The notes under the pieces are model-generated. The model was not told where the DNA came from and searched no databases. It worked only from the letters and a program-made list of their open reading frames with translations. Shown here piece by piece: positions 11,688-20,229 of a stretch of DNA of 64,000 bases (the first letter of the stretch is position 1; every line of letters starts with the position of its first letter). The translations under genes were made by a program, and so were the position numbers. Source of the stretch: Phaeobacter italicus. GTDB taxonomy: Bacteria > Pseudomonadota > Alphaproteobacteria > Rhodobacterales > Rhodobacteraceae. The stretch is taken from NCBI RefSeq assembly GCF_001258055.1, contig NZ_CVRM01000022.1, forward strand, positions 248,001 through 312,000, given 5' to 3'.

Positions 11688-11980
11688 GCGCGAAGGCAGA
11701 ACACTACGACGTGATCCGCAAGCCGATCATCACCGAAAAAGCAACCATGGCATCCGAAACCGGTGCAGTGGTCTTCGAAGTGGCGATCGACTCCAACAAG
11801 CCGCAGATCAAAGAAGCCGTTGAGGCGCTCTTTGGTGTGAAGGTCAAAGCGGTCAACACCACCATCACCAAGGGTAAGGTCAAGCGTTTCCGCGGCCAAA
11901 TCGGCCGTCGCAAGGACGTGAAGAAAGCCTATGTGACCCTGGAAGAAGGCAACACCATCGACGTGTCCACCGGACTCTGA
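11684..11980 (+). CDS. rplW: 50S ribosomal protein L23
   Basis: The 98-residue protein begins [19 protein letters not shown], with the L23 motif [21 protein letters not shown]23 sits at the tunnel exit and is the docking site for trigger factor and the signal recognition particle. It overlaps rplD by 4 bases. In the usual S10 operon rplB follows at once; here a terminator and an unrelated cassette intervene. Confidence 0.99.
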   Translation: MSAKAEHYDVIRKPIITEKATMASETGAVVFEVAIDSNKPQIKEAVEALFGVKVKAVNTTITKGKVKRFRGQIGRRKDVKKAYVTLEEGNTIDVSTGL

Positions 11981-12003
11981 GATCTGTTTGTCTGAGACTT
12001 AAG

Positions 12004-12031
12004 AAGGCCCCTGCGAAAGCGGGGGCCTTTT
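12004..12031 (+). terminator. rho-independent terminator after rplW
   Basis: The stem AAGGCCCC.GC / GC.GGGGCCTT carries a GAAA tetraloop and ends in TTTT. It closes the rpsJ-rplW unit in the middle of what is normally one S10 operon. Confidence 0.9.
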
Positions 12032-12359
12032 GCGTTGGGGCAGGGGGCTTGTGGGGCATTGCGGGGTCCTTTGGAGCAGCTTGGCCTCAAGGTATAGCCG
12101 CTGCCGGTTAAGATCCGCGAAGCCCTGCGTGCGCACCTCACGCAACAGCCTTCAATGCGCTGAGCTGCGATCTCGCTCCTAGGCGCGGAATCAAGGCCGC
12201 AGGCCGCCGCGCCAGCGCCGTCCCGCTCCCATGGGGCGGCGCTTGTGCTGATGTTCTGCGTGTCGGTGAGGTCGTACGGACTTGGCTGGGATAAACTGCC
12301 AAACGCCACGTTGAGAGCGCCACCCCGCGGGACGGCGCTGACGCGGCTAGAGTAGAATA
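12032..12359. other. gene-free segment with inverted repeats before the AT-rich cassette
   Basis: No credible gene was found. A 14-base sequence at 12213-12226 recurs as a perfect inverted copy at 12327-12340. The left copy also pairs locally with 12233-12243 to form an 11-base stem with one G-T pair. A weak promoter-like pair (TTGGAG 12071-12076, 16 bases, TATAGC 12093-12098) may serve the downstream cassette. Confidence 0.5.
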
Positions 12360-12596
12360 ATGGAGCCTAACAACTGGCAAGCCTTTTGGGGTGGCAGTAC
12401 ATCATCTAGAAAAGTCAGCGAATACAAGCCAATTTTGTTCGATAGGTGTGGGATGGCGCATTTGATAGGCCGGGATGATCTTCAAAGGCTCGAACACTTG
12501 GATCACGAAAATTTGGGAGGCGTACCGTTCCGCTGCTTCCTTTGTGGGAAAACGAGAAGTGGACACTATGGCTTCCAGGTGATGGTGGCGGTCTGA
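12360..12596 (+). CDS. small AT-rich protein with CxxC motif, first gene of cassette
   Basis: The 78-residue protein is of unknown family. It contains three cysteines, one in FDRCGM and two in a CFLC knuckle (about residues 59-62), and a central acidic/His stretch EHLDHENLGG. A metal-binding role is possible but only one clear CxxC pair is present. It stops at 12596, five bases before the ATG of the next gene, so the two are probably co-translated. Alternatively the two frames could be one gene broken by a frameshift near 12590. Codon use is AT-rich compared with the ribosomal genes. Confidence 0.45.
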   Translation: MEPNNWQAFWGGSTSSRKVSEYKPILFDRCGMAHLIGRDDLQRLEHLDHENLGGVPFRCFLCGKTRSGHYGFQVMVAV

Positions 12597-12601
12597 TTAA
12601 G

Positions 12602-13474
12602 ATGCACCCAGTTGGCGCTTCTAACTGTGCCTATTTAACAAGGAGTTCTTTAGCGAGCGAAGAGGATCTTTACCTGAGCTTTCTGAATTTCGTTTGTCAA
12701 AGATTGAGCTTTCCTGAGACGAACAGCTTTGTTCACGCTGTTGAGGATGACTTCCACCTTCTTGCTGTTCATGCGGCTAAGCTAGAGCATTTTTTTCTCA
12801 ACAGAGAACGCATAGACTCCACGCTTGTTTCGTCTTTCGTTCGGTCGGAAGTTGAGGCTTTGCTGGCAACGGCGAGATCAGTTTTTGACCTATCCCAAGA
12901 GATCGTTGCTCGTATTTGGAACGACCGTATTCGTTTGAATGATGAGGAGGCTGATAGCAACAAGAACCGGAACAAGTTGCCTGCCAGCTTTCGCAAAGTT
13001 GTTTTGGAGAACAATAGAGTTCGAACTGCAGATAGAATTTCGGAAAAGTACTCTCTTTCGTCAAGAATGGCGGAAGTCTACGAGAAGCACTCAAATTTCT
13101 TTTGCACCTTGAGGCGGAGCCGAGATCTGATCGTTCATGGAACGAAGAGTGCAGGGCATGTGTTCGTTACAGAAAGAGGGTTCGCAGTACGCAAGTCTGA
13201 GCAACCCTTTGATGATTTCAATTGGCAAGATTTTCACGCTTATAATGAGAACTTGGTTTCTCTCAAGCCTTGGTTAGCACATGTAATCTTGGAGACAATT
13301 GAAGCATGCAGCGAACTAGTAGAGTCGCTGCAGTCGGCAGCACACTTCGGTGGTGATCTTTTCCCTGGCTATGAGGTCAGGTTGCGTGACCCGGCGAATA
13401 AGGCCATAGTTGAATTGTTGAACGCTGCATCAGAAGATTTGAGCGTGTCCAAGGCCGCCGCATTCTGGGCCTAA
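12602..13474 (+). CDS. HEPN-like helical protein, possible RNase
   Basis: The 290-residue, mostly helical protein was not assigned to a named family. Residues 171-179 read RRSRDLIVH. The R-D-x3-H core (R174, H179) fits the R-[N/D/H]-x3-5-H active site of HEPN-domain RNases. It is preceded, about 80-90 residues earlier, by a long amphipathic helix (VRSEVEALLATARSVFDLSQ), the arrangement expected of a HEPN four-helix bundle. After the motif comes a beta-like HVFVTERGFAV. HEPN proteins often act as toxins or antiviral RNases. Here the assignment rests on motif and predicted fold only. The ATG at 12602 was preferred to an upstream in-frame start whose extra residues overlap the preceding gene. 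The gene is AT-rich, suggesting transfer. Confidence 0.5.
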   Translation: MHPVGASNCAYLTRSSLASEEDLYLSFLNFVCQRLSFPETNSFVHAVEDDFHLLAVHAAKLEHFFLNRERIDSTLVSSFVRSEVEALLATARSVFDLSQEIVARIWNDRIRLNDEEADSNKNRNKLPASFRKVVLENNRVRTADRISEKYSLSSRMAEVYEKHSNFFCTLRRSRDLIVHGTKSAGHVFVTERGFAVRKSEQPFDDFNWQDFHAYNENLVSLKPWLAHVILETIEACSELVESLQSAAHFGGDLFPGYEVRLRDPANKAIVELLNAASEDLSVSKAAAFWA

Positions 13475-13479
13475 CCCCA

Positions 13480-13508
13480 TTGCCACCCCTCCGACTCTCT
13501 GCTATGCC
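13480..13508 (+). promoter_or_regulatory. candidate promoter of the rplB unit
   Basis: TTGCCA (13480-13485, identical to the rpsJ -35), a 17-base spacer, and TATGCC (13503-13508). It begins 6 bases after the stop codon of the AT-rich cassette and would give a leader of about 165 bases to rplB. Confidence 0.5.
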
Positions 13509-13522
13509 GCAGCAATCCTGAA

Positions 13523-13545
13523 GACCCCGGATTCGTTCCGGGGTC
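13523..13545 (+). repeat. perfect 8-base hairpin in the rplB leader
   Basis: GACCCCGG (13523-13530) pairs with CCGGGGTC (13538-13545) across a 7-base loop. There is no T run directly after it, so it is more likely a leader structure than a terminator. Confidence 0.6.
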
Positions 13546-13678
13546 GTTACGTTTGTCGGGATGTTCGAACTCGGGGACCTTTGGGGCCCTATATCACTGG
13601 CACCTACGGGGGCCTTAAACATAGCTGGACCAAAGACAAAAACCTAAGGTCTGGCACGCTAAACGGAAGACAGAAAGC

Positions 13679-14521
13679 ATGGCACTCAAGTCGTATAAAC
13701 CGACTACGCCGGGCCAGCGTGGGCTGGTTCTGATCGACCGTTCGGAGCTTTGGAAAGGGCGTCCGGTCAAATCTCTCACTGAGGGTCTGACCAAATCGGG
13801 CGGCCGGAACAACACCGGACGGATCACTTCACGTCGTCGTGGCGGCGGCGCAAAGCGTCTCTACCGGATCGTCGATTTCAAGCGCAACAAATTCGATGTT
13901 GCGGCGACCGTCGAGCGGATCGAATACGACCCGAACCGGACCGCATTCATCGCACTGATCAAATACGAAGACGGCGAGCAGGCGTATATCCTCGCTCCGC
14001 AGCGTCTGGCAGTTGGTGACAAGGTAATCGCCTCCGCGAAAGCCGACATCAAGCCGGGCAACGCAATGCCGTTCTCGGGCATGCCGATCGGTACCATCGT
14101 TCACAACATCGAAATGAAGCCCGGCAAAGGCGGCCAGATCGCCCGTGCAGCCGGTACCTATGCTCAGTTCGTTGGTCGTGATGGTGGCTACGCTCAGATC
14201 CGCCTGTCCTCGGGTGAACTGCGCCTCGTCCGTCAGGAATGCATGGCCACCGTTGGTGCCGTGTCCAACCCTGACAACTCCAACCAGAACTTTGGTAAAG
14301 CCGGCCGTATGCGCCACAAGGGCAAGCGTCCTTCTGTGCGTGGTGTGGTTATGAACCCGATCGATCACCCGCACGGTGGTGGTGAAGGTCGTACCTCCGG
14401 TGGTCGTCACCCGGTGACCCCATGGGGTAAGCCGACCAAAGGTAAGCGCACCCGCAACAAAAACAAAGCGTCGCAAAAGCTCATCATCCGCTCGCGCCAC
14501 GCCAAGAAGAAGGGACGTTAA
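13679..14521 (+). CDS. rplB: 50S ribosomal protein L2
   Basis: The 280-residue protein is among the most conserved 23S rRNA binders and is needed for subunit association and peptidyl-transfer activity. It starts [15 protein letters not shown] and carries the functional histidine loop [18 protein letters not shown] near residue 225, with a basic C terminus. It is the first gene of the second S10-cluster unit, after the insertion behind rplW. rpsS begins 3 bases after its stop. Confidence 0.99.
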   Translation: MALKSYKPTTPGQRGLVLIDRSELWKGRPVKSLTEGLTKSGGRNNTGRITSRRRGGGAKRLYRIVDFKRNKFDVAATVERIEYDPNRTAFIALIKYEDGEQAYILAPQRLAVGDKVIASAKADIKPGNAMPFSGMPIGTIVHNIEMKPGKGGQIARAAGTYAQFVGRDGGYAQIRLSSGELRLVRQECMATVGAVSNPDNSNQNFGKAGRMRHKGKRPSVRGVVMNPIDHPHGGGEGRTSGGRHPVTPWGKPTKGKRTRNKNKASQKLIIRSRHAKKKGR

Positions 14522-14524
14522 CAT

Positions 14525-14803
14525 ATGTCTCGCTCTGTATGGAAAGGCCCCTTTGTCGATGCTTACGTGCTGAAAAAAGCCGAAGCAGCGCGCGAGTCGG
14601 GCCGCAACGAAGTCATCAAAATCTGGTCGCGTCGTTCCACCATTCTGCCCCAGTTCGTGGGTCTGACATTTGGTGTGTACAACGGTCAGAAGCACATTCC
14701 CGTCAACGTCTCAGAAGACATGATTGGTCAGAAGTTCGGTGAATACTCCCCGACTCGTACCTATTACGGTCACGCTGCGGACAAAAAAGCGAAGCGGAAG
14801 TAA
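14525..14803 (+). CDS. rpsS: 30S ribosomal protein S19
   Basis: The 92-residue protein starts [20 protein letters not shown] and has the conserved core [13 protein letters not shown] and [15 protein letters not shown]19 lies in the head of the small subunit beside S13 and contacts the A-site finger bridge. The gene is packed 3 bases after rplB and 3 bases before rplV. Confidence 0.99.
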   Translation: MSRSVWKGPFVDAYVLKKAEAARESGRNEVIKIWSRRSTILPQFVGLTFGVYNGQKHIPVNVSEDMIGQKFGEYSPTRTYYGHAADKKAKRK

Positions 14804-14806
14804 GTC

Positions 14807-15187
14807 ATGGGCAAGGCAAAAAATCCCCGCCGCGTGGCAGACAACGAAGCAATGGCAAAACTGCGCATGCTCCGTACCTCCCCGCAGAAACTGAACCTCG
14901 TCGCCGGCATGATCCGTGGCAAGAAAGTTGAGAAGGCTCTGACCGACCTGACTTTCTCCAACAAGCGGGTCGCGCAGGACGTGAAGAAATGCCTTCAGTC
15001 CGCAATTGCGAACGCCGAGAACAACCATAACCTGGACGTCGATGAACTGATCGTAGCCGAGGCTTATGTAGGTAAAAACCTGACCATGAAGCGTGGCCGC
15101 CCTCGTGCCCGTGGCCGGTTTGGCAAGATCCTCAAGCCGTTTTCGGAGATCACCATCAAGGTGCGTCAAGTTGAGGAGCAAGCTTAA
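14807..15187 (+). CDS. rplV: 50S ribosomal protein L22
   Basis: The 126-residue protein has the L22 features [17 protein letters not shown] and the long beta-hairpin ([14 protein letters not shown]) that reaches into the exit tunnel, where macrolide-resistance changes occur in other bacteria. No such change can be judged here. Its stop shares one base with the start of rpsC (TAATG), indicating tight coupling. Confidence 0.99.
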   Translation: MGKAKNPRRVADNEAMAKLRMLRTSPQKLNLVAGMIRGKKVEKALTDLTFSNKRVAQDVKKCLQSAIANAENNHNLDVDELIVAEAYVGKNLTMKRGRPRARGRFGKILKPFSEITIKVRQVEEQA

Positions 15188-15894
15188 TGGGACATAAAGT
15201 CAATCCGGTCGGCATGCGCCTTCAGGTCAACCGCACCTGGGACAGCCGTTGGTACGCCGACACCAAAGACTATGGTGATCTGCTGCTGGAAGACCTGCGC
15301 ATCCGTGATTTCATCAAGGAAGAGTGCAAGCAGGCAGGCATCGCCCGTGTGATCATCGAACGCCCCCACAAGAAGTGCCGTGTGACCATTCACACCGCGC
15401 GTCCGGGCGTGATCATCGGCAAAAAAGGCGCGGACATCGAAGTTCTTCGCAAGAAGATCGCTTCCATGACCGACTCCGAGCTGCACCTCAACATCGTTGA
15501 AGTGCGCAAGCCTGAACTCGACGCTCAGCTGGTTGGCGAATCCATCGCTCAGCAGCTGGAACGCCGTGTGTCCTTCCGTCGCGCGATGAAGCGTGCCGTT
15601 CAGAACGCAATGCGCATGGGCGCCCTGGGTATCCGGGTGAACGTCGCTGGTCGTCTGGGTGGTGCTGAAATCGCTCGTACCGAATGGTACCGTGAAGGTC
15701 GTGTGCCGCTGCACACCCTGCGCGCCGACATCGATTACGCTCACTCCGAAGCCTCGACCCCTTACGGGATCATCGGGATCAAAGTCTGGATCTTCAAAGG
15801 CGAGATCATGGAACACGATCCTCAGGCGCGTGACCGTAAAGCACAGGAACTCCAGGACGGTCCGGCACCTCGCGGTGCAGGCGGTCGTCGCTAA
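15187..15894 (+). CDS. rpsC: 30S ribosomal protein S3
   Basis: The 235-residue protein begins [20 protein letters not shown] and contains the KH domain motif [18 protein letters not shown], which binds RNA at the mRNA entry channel and contributes to helicase activity there. A Gly/Arg-rich C-terminal tail follows. It overlaps rplV by one base. rplP starts 12 bases downstream behind a strong GGAGG. Confidence 0.99.
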   Translation: MGHKVNPVGMRLQVNRTWDSRWYADTKDYGDLLLEDLRIRDFIKEECKQAGIARVIIERPHKKCRVTIHTARPGVIIGKKGADIEVLRKKIASMTDSELHLNIVEVRKPELDAQLVGESIAQQLERRVSFRRAMKRAVQNAMRMGALGIRVNVAGRLGGAEIARTEWYREGRVPLHTLRADIDYAHSEASTPYGIIGIKVWIFKGEIMEHDPQARDRKAQELQDGPAPRGAGGRR

Positions 15895-15906
15895 GGAGGG
15901 TATGAG

Positions 15907-16320
15907 ATGCTTCAACCAAAGCGTACTAAATTCCGCAAAATGCACAAAGGCCGGATCTCCGGTGAAGCAAAAGGCGGTTCGGACCTGAACTTCGGCACCT
16001 ATGGCCTGAAGGCAACTACTCCTGAGCGTGTGACTGCACGTCAGATCGAGGCTGCCCGTCGTGCCATGACCCGCCACATGAAGCGTCAGGGCCGTGTATG
16101 GATCCGCATCTTCCCGGACACCCCGGTTACCTCTAAGCCCGTCGAAGTTCGTATGGGTAAAGGTAAGGGCTCCGTGGACTACTGGGCATGCAAAGTTAAG
16201 CCCGGTCGCGTGATGTTCGAGATCGACGGTGTGAACGACGACATCGCACGCGAGGCCCTGCGCCTGGCCGCGATGAAACTGCCGGTGAAAACCCGCGTCG
16301 TGGTTCGCGAAGACTGGTAA
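15907..16320 (+). CDS. rplP: 50S ribosomal protein L16
   Basis: The 137-residue protein begins [19 protein letters not shown] and has the L16 core [21 protein letters not shown] and [13 protein letters not shown]. It contacts tRNA elbows near the A site of the large subunit. It ends the rplB-rplP unit; in most bacteria rpmC follows at once, but here a terminator and about 2.6 kb of unrelated genes come first. Confidence 0.99.
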   Translation: MLQPKRTKFRKMHKGRISGEAKGGSDLNFGTYGLKATTPERVTARQIEAARRAMTRHMKRQGRVWIRIFPDTPVTSKPVEVRMGKGKGSVDYWACKVKPGRVMFEIDGVNDDIAREALRLAAMKLPVKTRVVVREDW

Positions 16321-16352
16321 TTGGCGAAAGCCAGATACTGATCTGAAAATAG

Positions 16353-16384
16353 AAACCCCCGCTGAAATCTCAGCGGGGGTTTTT
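16353..16384 (+). terminator. rho-independent terminator after rplP
   Basis: A perfect 13-base stem (16353-16365 with 16370-16382) has an AATC loop and ends in a T run. It closes the rplB-rplP unit. Confidence 0.95.
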
Positions 16385-16460
16385 CGTTCTGCGGGTTTTG
16401 TTGGCAGGGGATGGCGGTGTCTGCCTGCGGTGACGGGGCAGGGGGGGGGGCGTGCGCCCC

Positions 16461-16928
16461 TCAGCGGTATTTGGCTGCGGTGATGAACTCGCCAAAGGCC
16501 TCGCACCAGATCACAACGGTTGTATAGGCCTCGATGTTGATGCCCTCTGGCACGTCAAGGATCAGCCCGCCAAACATCTTGACATCCCCCACCCGCACAG
16601 AGGCATCCTTGATGGCTTCAAATCCGGCTTCATCCTCTACGAACTCGGGGGCGAGATACAGCTTGTAGTCCGGGCCGGGGGCCAGCTCTCCGATATGGGT
16701 GATCCGCGAGGGGGACAGGCTGATGCTGCCGGTGCCCCAATGCAGGAAATCGCTGCCTGCAAGATCACGGGTAAAGCTGCCGGTATAGGTCGCACCTTCC
16801 GCGCCAGCGGTCAGCGTTGCGGCATCGGGCCCCTTTGGCGCGGTCAGGATTGGCAGGATGTAGATCCCCAATGCCACGCCGATCACCAGCGCAATCCCAT
16901 GTGTCACAAGTCTGAAGATCCAACGCAT
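16461..16928 (-). CDS. DM13-domain protein with N-terminal membrane anchor
   Basis: The 155-residue protein has one hydrophobic segment (about residues 8-29), then a C-terminal domain of the DM13 type with SFTRDLAGSDFLHWGTGSI, KLYLAPEF and the terminal VVIWCEAFGEFITAA. That ending includes the single conserved cysteine (C142) expected of DM13. The DM13 family has been proposed to take part in extracytoplasmic redox or electron-transfer reactions, though experimental support is limited. The start at 16928 (MRWIFRL) has a GAGGG site; the longer frame lacks one. It is transcribed opposite to the ribosomal genes and divergently from the following oxygenase-like gene. Confidence 0.75.
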   Translation of the reverse strand: MRWIFRLVTHGIALVIGVALGIYILPILTAPKGPDAATLTAGAEGATYTGSFTRDLAGSDFLHWGTGSISLSPSRITHIGELAPGPDYKLYLAPEFVEDEAGFEAIKDASVRVGDVKMFGGLILDVPEGINIEAYTTVVIWCEAFGEFITAAKYR

Positions 16929-17059
16929 ATCCCGGTCCCTCTTGCTGAGTTTTGCGCAGCTTACGTGCGTCAACTTGTCAAAGGAAAGAGCCAGTTTGGC
17001 CTGCGGGCCGGGAAACAACGGATCTCGCACTTTGTCCGGGCATGCGCTATGGGACAGCT

Positions 17060-17680
17060 ATGGCACAGATTGAATCACTCTTCGTTACCCGTCTCTACCG
17101 CGCCGCCTTGTCCGAACATGGACCCAAGATCGACGCGAGTGAACTTGAAAACTCCTGCTTTGTGATCGCACAGGATGACGACGCCGGTCAGGACTGGTGC
17201 GAGGAGAATGGCTATCCGGGCTACACCTCTTATGCATCGCTGACGGACCTGCCCTGGCGCTTTCCGATCTTTGCCGATCTGGTAAAGTCGCTGGACCTGC
17301 ATGTGGCGGCCTTTGCCGAGGATCTGCAACTGGATCTGGACGGGCGCAAACTGGTGCTGGAAGATCTCTGGATCAACATCCTGCCCGAAGGCGGCACCCA
17401 CGCCAGCCACATCCACCCCCATTCGGTGATTTCGGGCACCACCTATGTGTCGATGCCCGACGGCACTAGCGCCCTGAAACTGGAAGACCCGCGTCACGCC
17501 ATGATGATGGCCCATCCCCCGCGCACCAAGGATTGCCGACAGGAGCTGAAGACCTTTGTCTACCAATCCCCCGCGGTCGGTGATGTGCTGCTCTGGGAGA
17601 GCTTTATCCGCCACGAAGTCCCGCTGAACATGGCCGAAGACGAGCGCGTCTCGGTGAGCTTCAACTACCGCTGGGAGTAA
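17060..17680 (+). CDS. putative 2OG-Fe(II) oxygenase family protein
   Basis: The 206-residue protein matches the TIGR02466-type family (Pfam 2OG-FeII_Oxy_5). After an N-terminal alpha/beta region come WINILPEGGTHASHIHPHS with candidate iron ligands H117/H119, the strand SGTTYVSMPDG, and the distal half GDVLLWESFIRHEVPLN with H185 and R196 for iron and 2-oxoglutarate. The family is common in marine bacteria and their phages, and its substrate is unknown. The ATG at 17060 (MAQIESLF) was chosen because the longer frame overlaps the divergent DM13 gene and has no family-like sequence. It has no operon partner. Confidence 0.8.
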   Translation: MAQIESLFVTRLYRAALSEHGPKIDASELENSCFVIAQDDDAGQDWCEENGYPGYTSYASLTDLPWRFPIFADLVKSLDLHVAAFAEDLQLDLDGRKLVLEDLWINILPEGGTHASHIHPHSVISGTTYVSMPDGTSALKLEDPRHAMMMAHPPRTKDCRQELKTFVYQSPAVGDVLLWESFIRHEVPLNMAEDERVSVSFNYRWE

Positions 17681-17799
17681 CCGCCATCCTGGAAATGATC
17701 CGGGAGGGGCATTCAAACGCGAACGGGCGTAGTCCCCGGTCGCTGACTGAACGGGAGAGCGCGTTTGTGGCACTCCTCAGGTGAGGGGGGCGCCTCTTA

Positions 17800-18168
17800 G
17801 TGTATGATCACAGCCCGATTGTTTTGAACGATGGTGAGCAGGTGGTCCACGCCGTTCACGCCCGCATAGTTCCAACCTTGACCGAAGTTGTGGTTATCGC
17901 CCTGTGTGCGCCGCTGGCTCTGGTGATATGGCTGTTTGTGCATCGGAGCTTTCGCTCGTCCACATATGTGATTACCACACAGCGTGTCCTGTCGGTTGAA
18001 AGATCGGGTGTTTGCGATGAAGTCGGTATCGGGGACATTCAGCGCCTGAAAACCCGTCGCGGAGCGATGATGATCTACGCAGGGGGCAAGCGGCTGTGGC
18101 TCCCGCGGCTGCCGGACGGCTGGCATTTCGAAACCGTTCTGAACAATGTGCAGCGCATGGGAATGTGA
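17800..18168 (+). CDS. small membrane protein with bacterial PH-like domain
   Basis: The 122-residue protein has one or two hydrophobic segments at about residues 27-48, then YVITTQRVLSVERSG, the strand pattern of the bPH2/YdbS-type domain, and a C-terminal amphipathic helix (HFETVLNNVQRM). The family is poorly characterised and membrane-associated. No ATG is available in frame near the beginning. A GTG at 17800 behind a G-rich Shine-Dalgarno-like stretch gives a complete domain and was used. It follows the 2OG-oxygenase-like gene by about 120 bases on the same strand. Confidence 0.6.
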   Translation: MYDHSPIVLNDGEQVVHAVHARIVPTLTEVVVIALCAPLALVIWLFVHRSFRSSTYVITTQRVLSVERSGVCDEVGIGDIQRLKTRRGAMMIYAGGKRLWLPRLPDGWHFETVLNNVQRMGM

Positions 18169-18365
18169 TGCTGGCGCTTGACGTAAATCCCGCTTCTTTA
18201 GGGGGCATAAGCCGCTTTGCGAGCCCCCAGGGAAGGCGCCCTTCCGTGGGGGGGGCGGGGCCGACCCGGGCTTTGAGCCCGCGCCAAGATCTTCAGGTCA
18301 AGAGATCGCGAATGGCGGTTTAGAGCCGTTTATCCAAACCACGCCCGCGTCTGAACCACAGGTGG

Positions 18366-18410
18366 CGTGCGGCAGTCTCGCATTCCTTTTCAAGGATTGC
18401 CTGCCGCACG
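18366..18410. repeat. long stem-loop downstream of the DUF2322 gene
   Basis: A perfect 10-base inverted repeat (18366-18375 with 18401-18410) encloses a second small stem TCCTT/AAGGA. It lies 4 bases beyond the stop codon of the minus-strand gene and may end or stabilise its transcript, although no T run follows. Confidence 0.55.
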
Positions 18411-18413
18411 ATG

Positions 18414-18743
18414 TCACTTTGTGACAACCCGCACCGTCAATGGTGCCCCGCCGCCAATAATCTCCAGCAGCAGGTCGATGTTGGGATGCGCACCGGGCCG
18501 GTTTCTGGCGTCTTCGGTATGTTCCGCAAAAACGGCGAGCCCGTGAGAGGCGGCTTCAGCATCCAGTGTCTCAAATGTCTGTGCCAGATATTGATAGACC
18601 GCAAGCGAGCCCTGTTTGCCGGGAATGTTGTCGATACGGGCCGTGACGCGGCCGGAAGTATCCAAGAGCTCGATACCGTCTGTCCCCTCGATCGAAGGGA
18701 TAAGTTGGAGGTTCTCTTTGAACGATGCGGTGGGCTGGATCAT
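18414..18743 (-). CDS. DUF2322 family protein
   Basis: The 109-residue soluble protein begins MIQPTASFKENLQLIPSI and contains GIELLDTSGRVTARIDNIPG, KQGSLAVYQYLAQTF, GLAVFAEHTEDAR and HPNIDLLLEI, a pattern I associate with the uncharacterised DUF2322 family. Function is unknown. The start at 18743 has an AAAGGAT site 7 bases upstream; the longer frame upstream encodes Gly/Lys-rich sequence typical of non-coding DNA. It is on the strand opposite to rpmC and shares the intergenic region that holds the rpmC promoter. Confidence 0.75.
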   Translation of the reverse strand: MIQPTASFKENLQLIPSIEGTDGIELLDTSGRVTARIDNIPGKQGSLAVYQYLAQTFETLDAEAASHGLAVFAEHTEDARNRPGAHPNIDLLLEIIGGGAPLTVRVVTK

Positions 18744-18831
18744 TGCGGCATCCTTTGCAGTGTGATTGGATGCTGGGTAGCAGCTTTTGGATGGCTTGCA
18801 AGCAACACCCCCGCGCGCGCCAACCTTTCCC

Positions 18832-18860
18832 TTGCCCCCCCCTCCTATCTCCTCTATAGG
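18832..18860 (+). promoter_or_regulatory. sigma70-type promoter of the spc (rpmC) unit
   Basis: TTGCCC (18832-18837), a 17-base spacer, TATAGG (18855-18860). The predicted leader to rpmC is about 137 bases. It lies in a gene-free gap of 260 bases. Confidence 0.65.
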
Positions 18861-19003
18861 GACCCATCGCTTGGGCCAAATCCGCCTTGGATTTTGGTCT
18901 GGTGATTCTTTTTGCCGTGCATTTTGCACGGGTGACATAACCCACCAGGTTCAAAGGTGACCCACACGGGGCCTTCTGGTGCTTAGGACAAGGAACAAAG
19001 GCG

Positions 19004-19204
19004 ATGAACGCCAATGATCTGCGCGACAAGACCGTGGATGAACTCCGCGACATGCTCGCATCCATGAAAAAAGAGAGCTTCAACCTGCGCTTTCAGCAGG
19101 CAACCGGTCAGCTGGAAAACACTTCGGGTATCAAAGCGGCACGCCGCAACGCTGCCCGCGTGAAGACCATCCTGAACGAAAAAGCTGCAGCAGCAGCCGA
19201 ATAA
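19004..19204 (+). CDS. rpmC: 50S ribosomal protein L29
   Basis: The 66-residue, two-helix protein ([18 protein letters not shown], then [24 protein letters not shown]) lies at the tunnel exit next to L23. It is the first gene after the second break in the cluster and is driven by the promoter at 18832-18860. rpsQ follows after 11 bases. Confidence 0.98.
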   Translation: MNANDLRDKTVDELRDMLASMKKESFNLRFQQATGQLENTSGIKAARRNAARVKTILNEKAAAAAE

Positions 19205-19215
19205 GGAGCGACACA

Positions 19216-19446
19216 ATGCCCAAACGTATCCTGCAAGGCGTTGTGACCAGCGACGCAAACGCCCAGACCGTAACTGTCTCGGTTGAACGCCGCTTCACGC
19301 ACCCGGTTCTGAAGAAAACCATTCGTAAGTCCAAGAAATACCGGGCTCACGATGAAAAGAACGCTTTCAAGGTCGGCGACTCTGTACGCATCATCGAATG
19401 CGCGCCGAAATCGAAAACGAAACGCTGGGAAGTTCTGGAAGCCTAA
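19216..19446 (+). CDS. rpsQ: 30S ribosomal protein S17
   Basis: The 76-residue OB-fold protein has [27 protein letters not shown], a primary 16S rRNA binder in the 5' domain. The sequence is the short bacterial type. A 100-base gap with a perfect hairpin separates it from rplN, unlike the tight spacing elsewhere in the unit. Confidence 0.98.
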   Translation: MPKRILQGVVTSDANAQTVTVSVERRFTHPVLKKTIRKSKKYRAHDEKNAFKVGDSVRIIECAPKSKTKRWEVLEA

Positions 19447-19464
19447 GAGTCTCATTCGAGACTC
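19447..19464. repeat. perfect hairpin in the rpsQ-rplN spacer
   Basis: GAGTCTC and GAGACTC pair across a 4-base ATTC loop immediately after the rpsQ stop codon. No T run follows, so it is probably an mRNA structure or processing site and not a terminator. Confidence 0.6.
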
Positions 19465-19546
19465 CTGGCGACTAGACTTAACAGTCAGTCGAAACCCTGG
19501 GGGATCACAGCATCGCATCGCTGCCCCATAGGTCGGGAGAAACCAC

Positions 19547-19915
19547 ATGATCCAGATGCAAACAAACCTGGATGTTGCTGACAACTCCGGCGCTCGCCGA
19601 GTTCAGTGCATCAAGGTTCTGGGTGGTTCCAAGCGTAAATACGCATCCGTTGGCGACATCATCGTCGTCTCGGTAAAGGAAGCCATCCCGCGCGGCCGCG
19701 TGAAAAAAGGTGACGTCCGTAAGGCCGTCGTCGTACGCACCGCCAAAGAGGTCCGTCGTGAAGACGGCACCGCAATCCGTTTTGACCGCAACGCAGCTGT
19801 CATCCTGAACAACAACAACGAGCCGGTAGGTACCCGTATCTTTGGCCCGGTTGTTCGTGAACTGCGCGCGAAAAACTTCATGAAGATCATCTCGCTCGCT
19901 CCGGAGGTGCTGTAA
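19547..19915 (+). CDS. rplN: 50S ribosomal protein L14
   Basis: The 122-residue protein contains the signature [21 protein letters not shown] and a C-terminal [18 protein letters not shown]14 forms an intersubunit bridge and is the target of the silencing factor RsfS. It begins behind a GGGAG site. rplX starts 2 bases after the stop codon. Confidence 0.99.
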   Translation: MIQMQTNLDVADNSGARRVQCIKVLGGSKRKYASVGDIIVVSVKEAIPRGRVKKGDVRKAVVVRTAKEVRREDGTAIRFDRNAAVILNNNNEPVGTRIFGPVVRELRAKNFMKIISLAPEVL

Positions 19916-19917
19916 TC

Positions 19918-20229
19918 ATGGCTGCTAAACTCCGCAAAGGCGACAAGGTCGTCGTGCTGGCCGGCAAGGACAAGGGCAAAGAAGGCACCATTGCCTCCGT
20001 TGACCCGAAAGCCGGTAAAGCCGTTGTCGAAGGCGTGAACATGGCGATCCGTCATACCCGTCAGACCCAGACCAGCCAAGGTGGCCGCCTGCCCAAGGCC
20101 CTGCCGATCCAGCTGTCGAACCTGGCTCTGCTGGACGCAAACGGCAAAGCAACCCGCGTTGGCTTCCGCATGGAAGGCGACAAGAAAGTGCGCTTCGCCA
20201 AAACCACGGGGGACGTGATCGATGCTTGA
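19918..20229 (+). CDS. rplX: 50S ribosomal protein L24
   Basis: The 103-residue protein has the KOW motif [19 protein letters not shown] near its N terminus. L24 is an assembly-initiator protein of the 50S subunit. Its last 8 bases overlap the start of rplE in another frame, so translation is coupled. Confidence 0.99.
   Translation: MAAKLRKGDKVVVLAGKDKGKEGTIASVDPKAGKAVVEGVNMAIRHTRQTQTSQGGRLPKALPIQLSNLALLDANGKATRVGFRMEGDKKVRFAKTTGDVIDA

Noticed and set aside
12542-12601. Upstream extension of the HEPN-like gene
   Set aside because: The added residues overlap the first cassette gene and look like out-of-frame translation of it. A frameshift joining both genes remains possible but is less simple than two adjacent genes.
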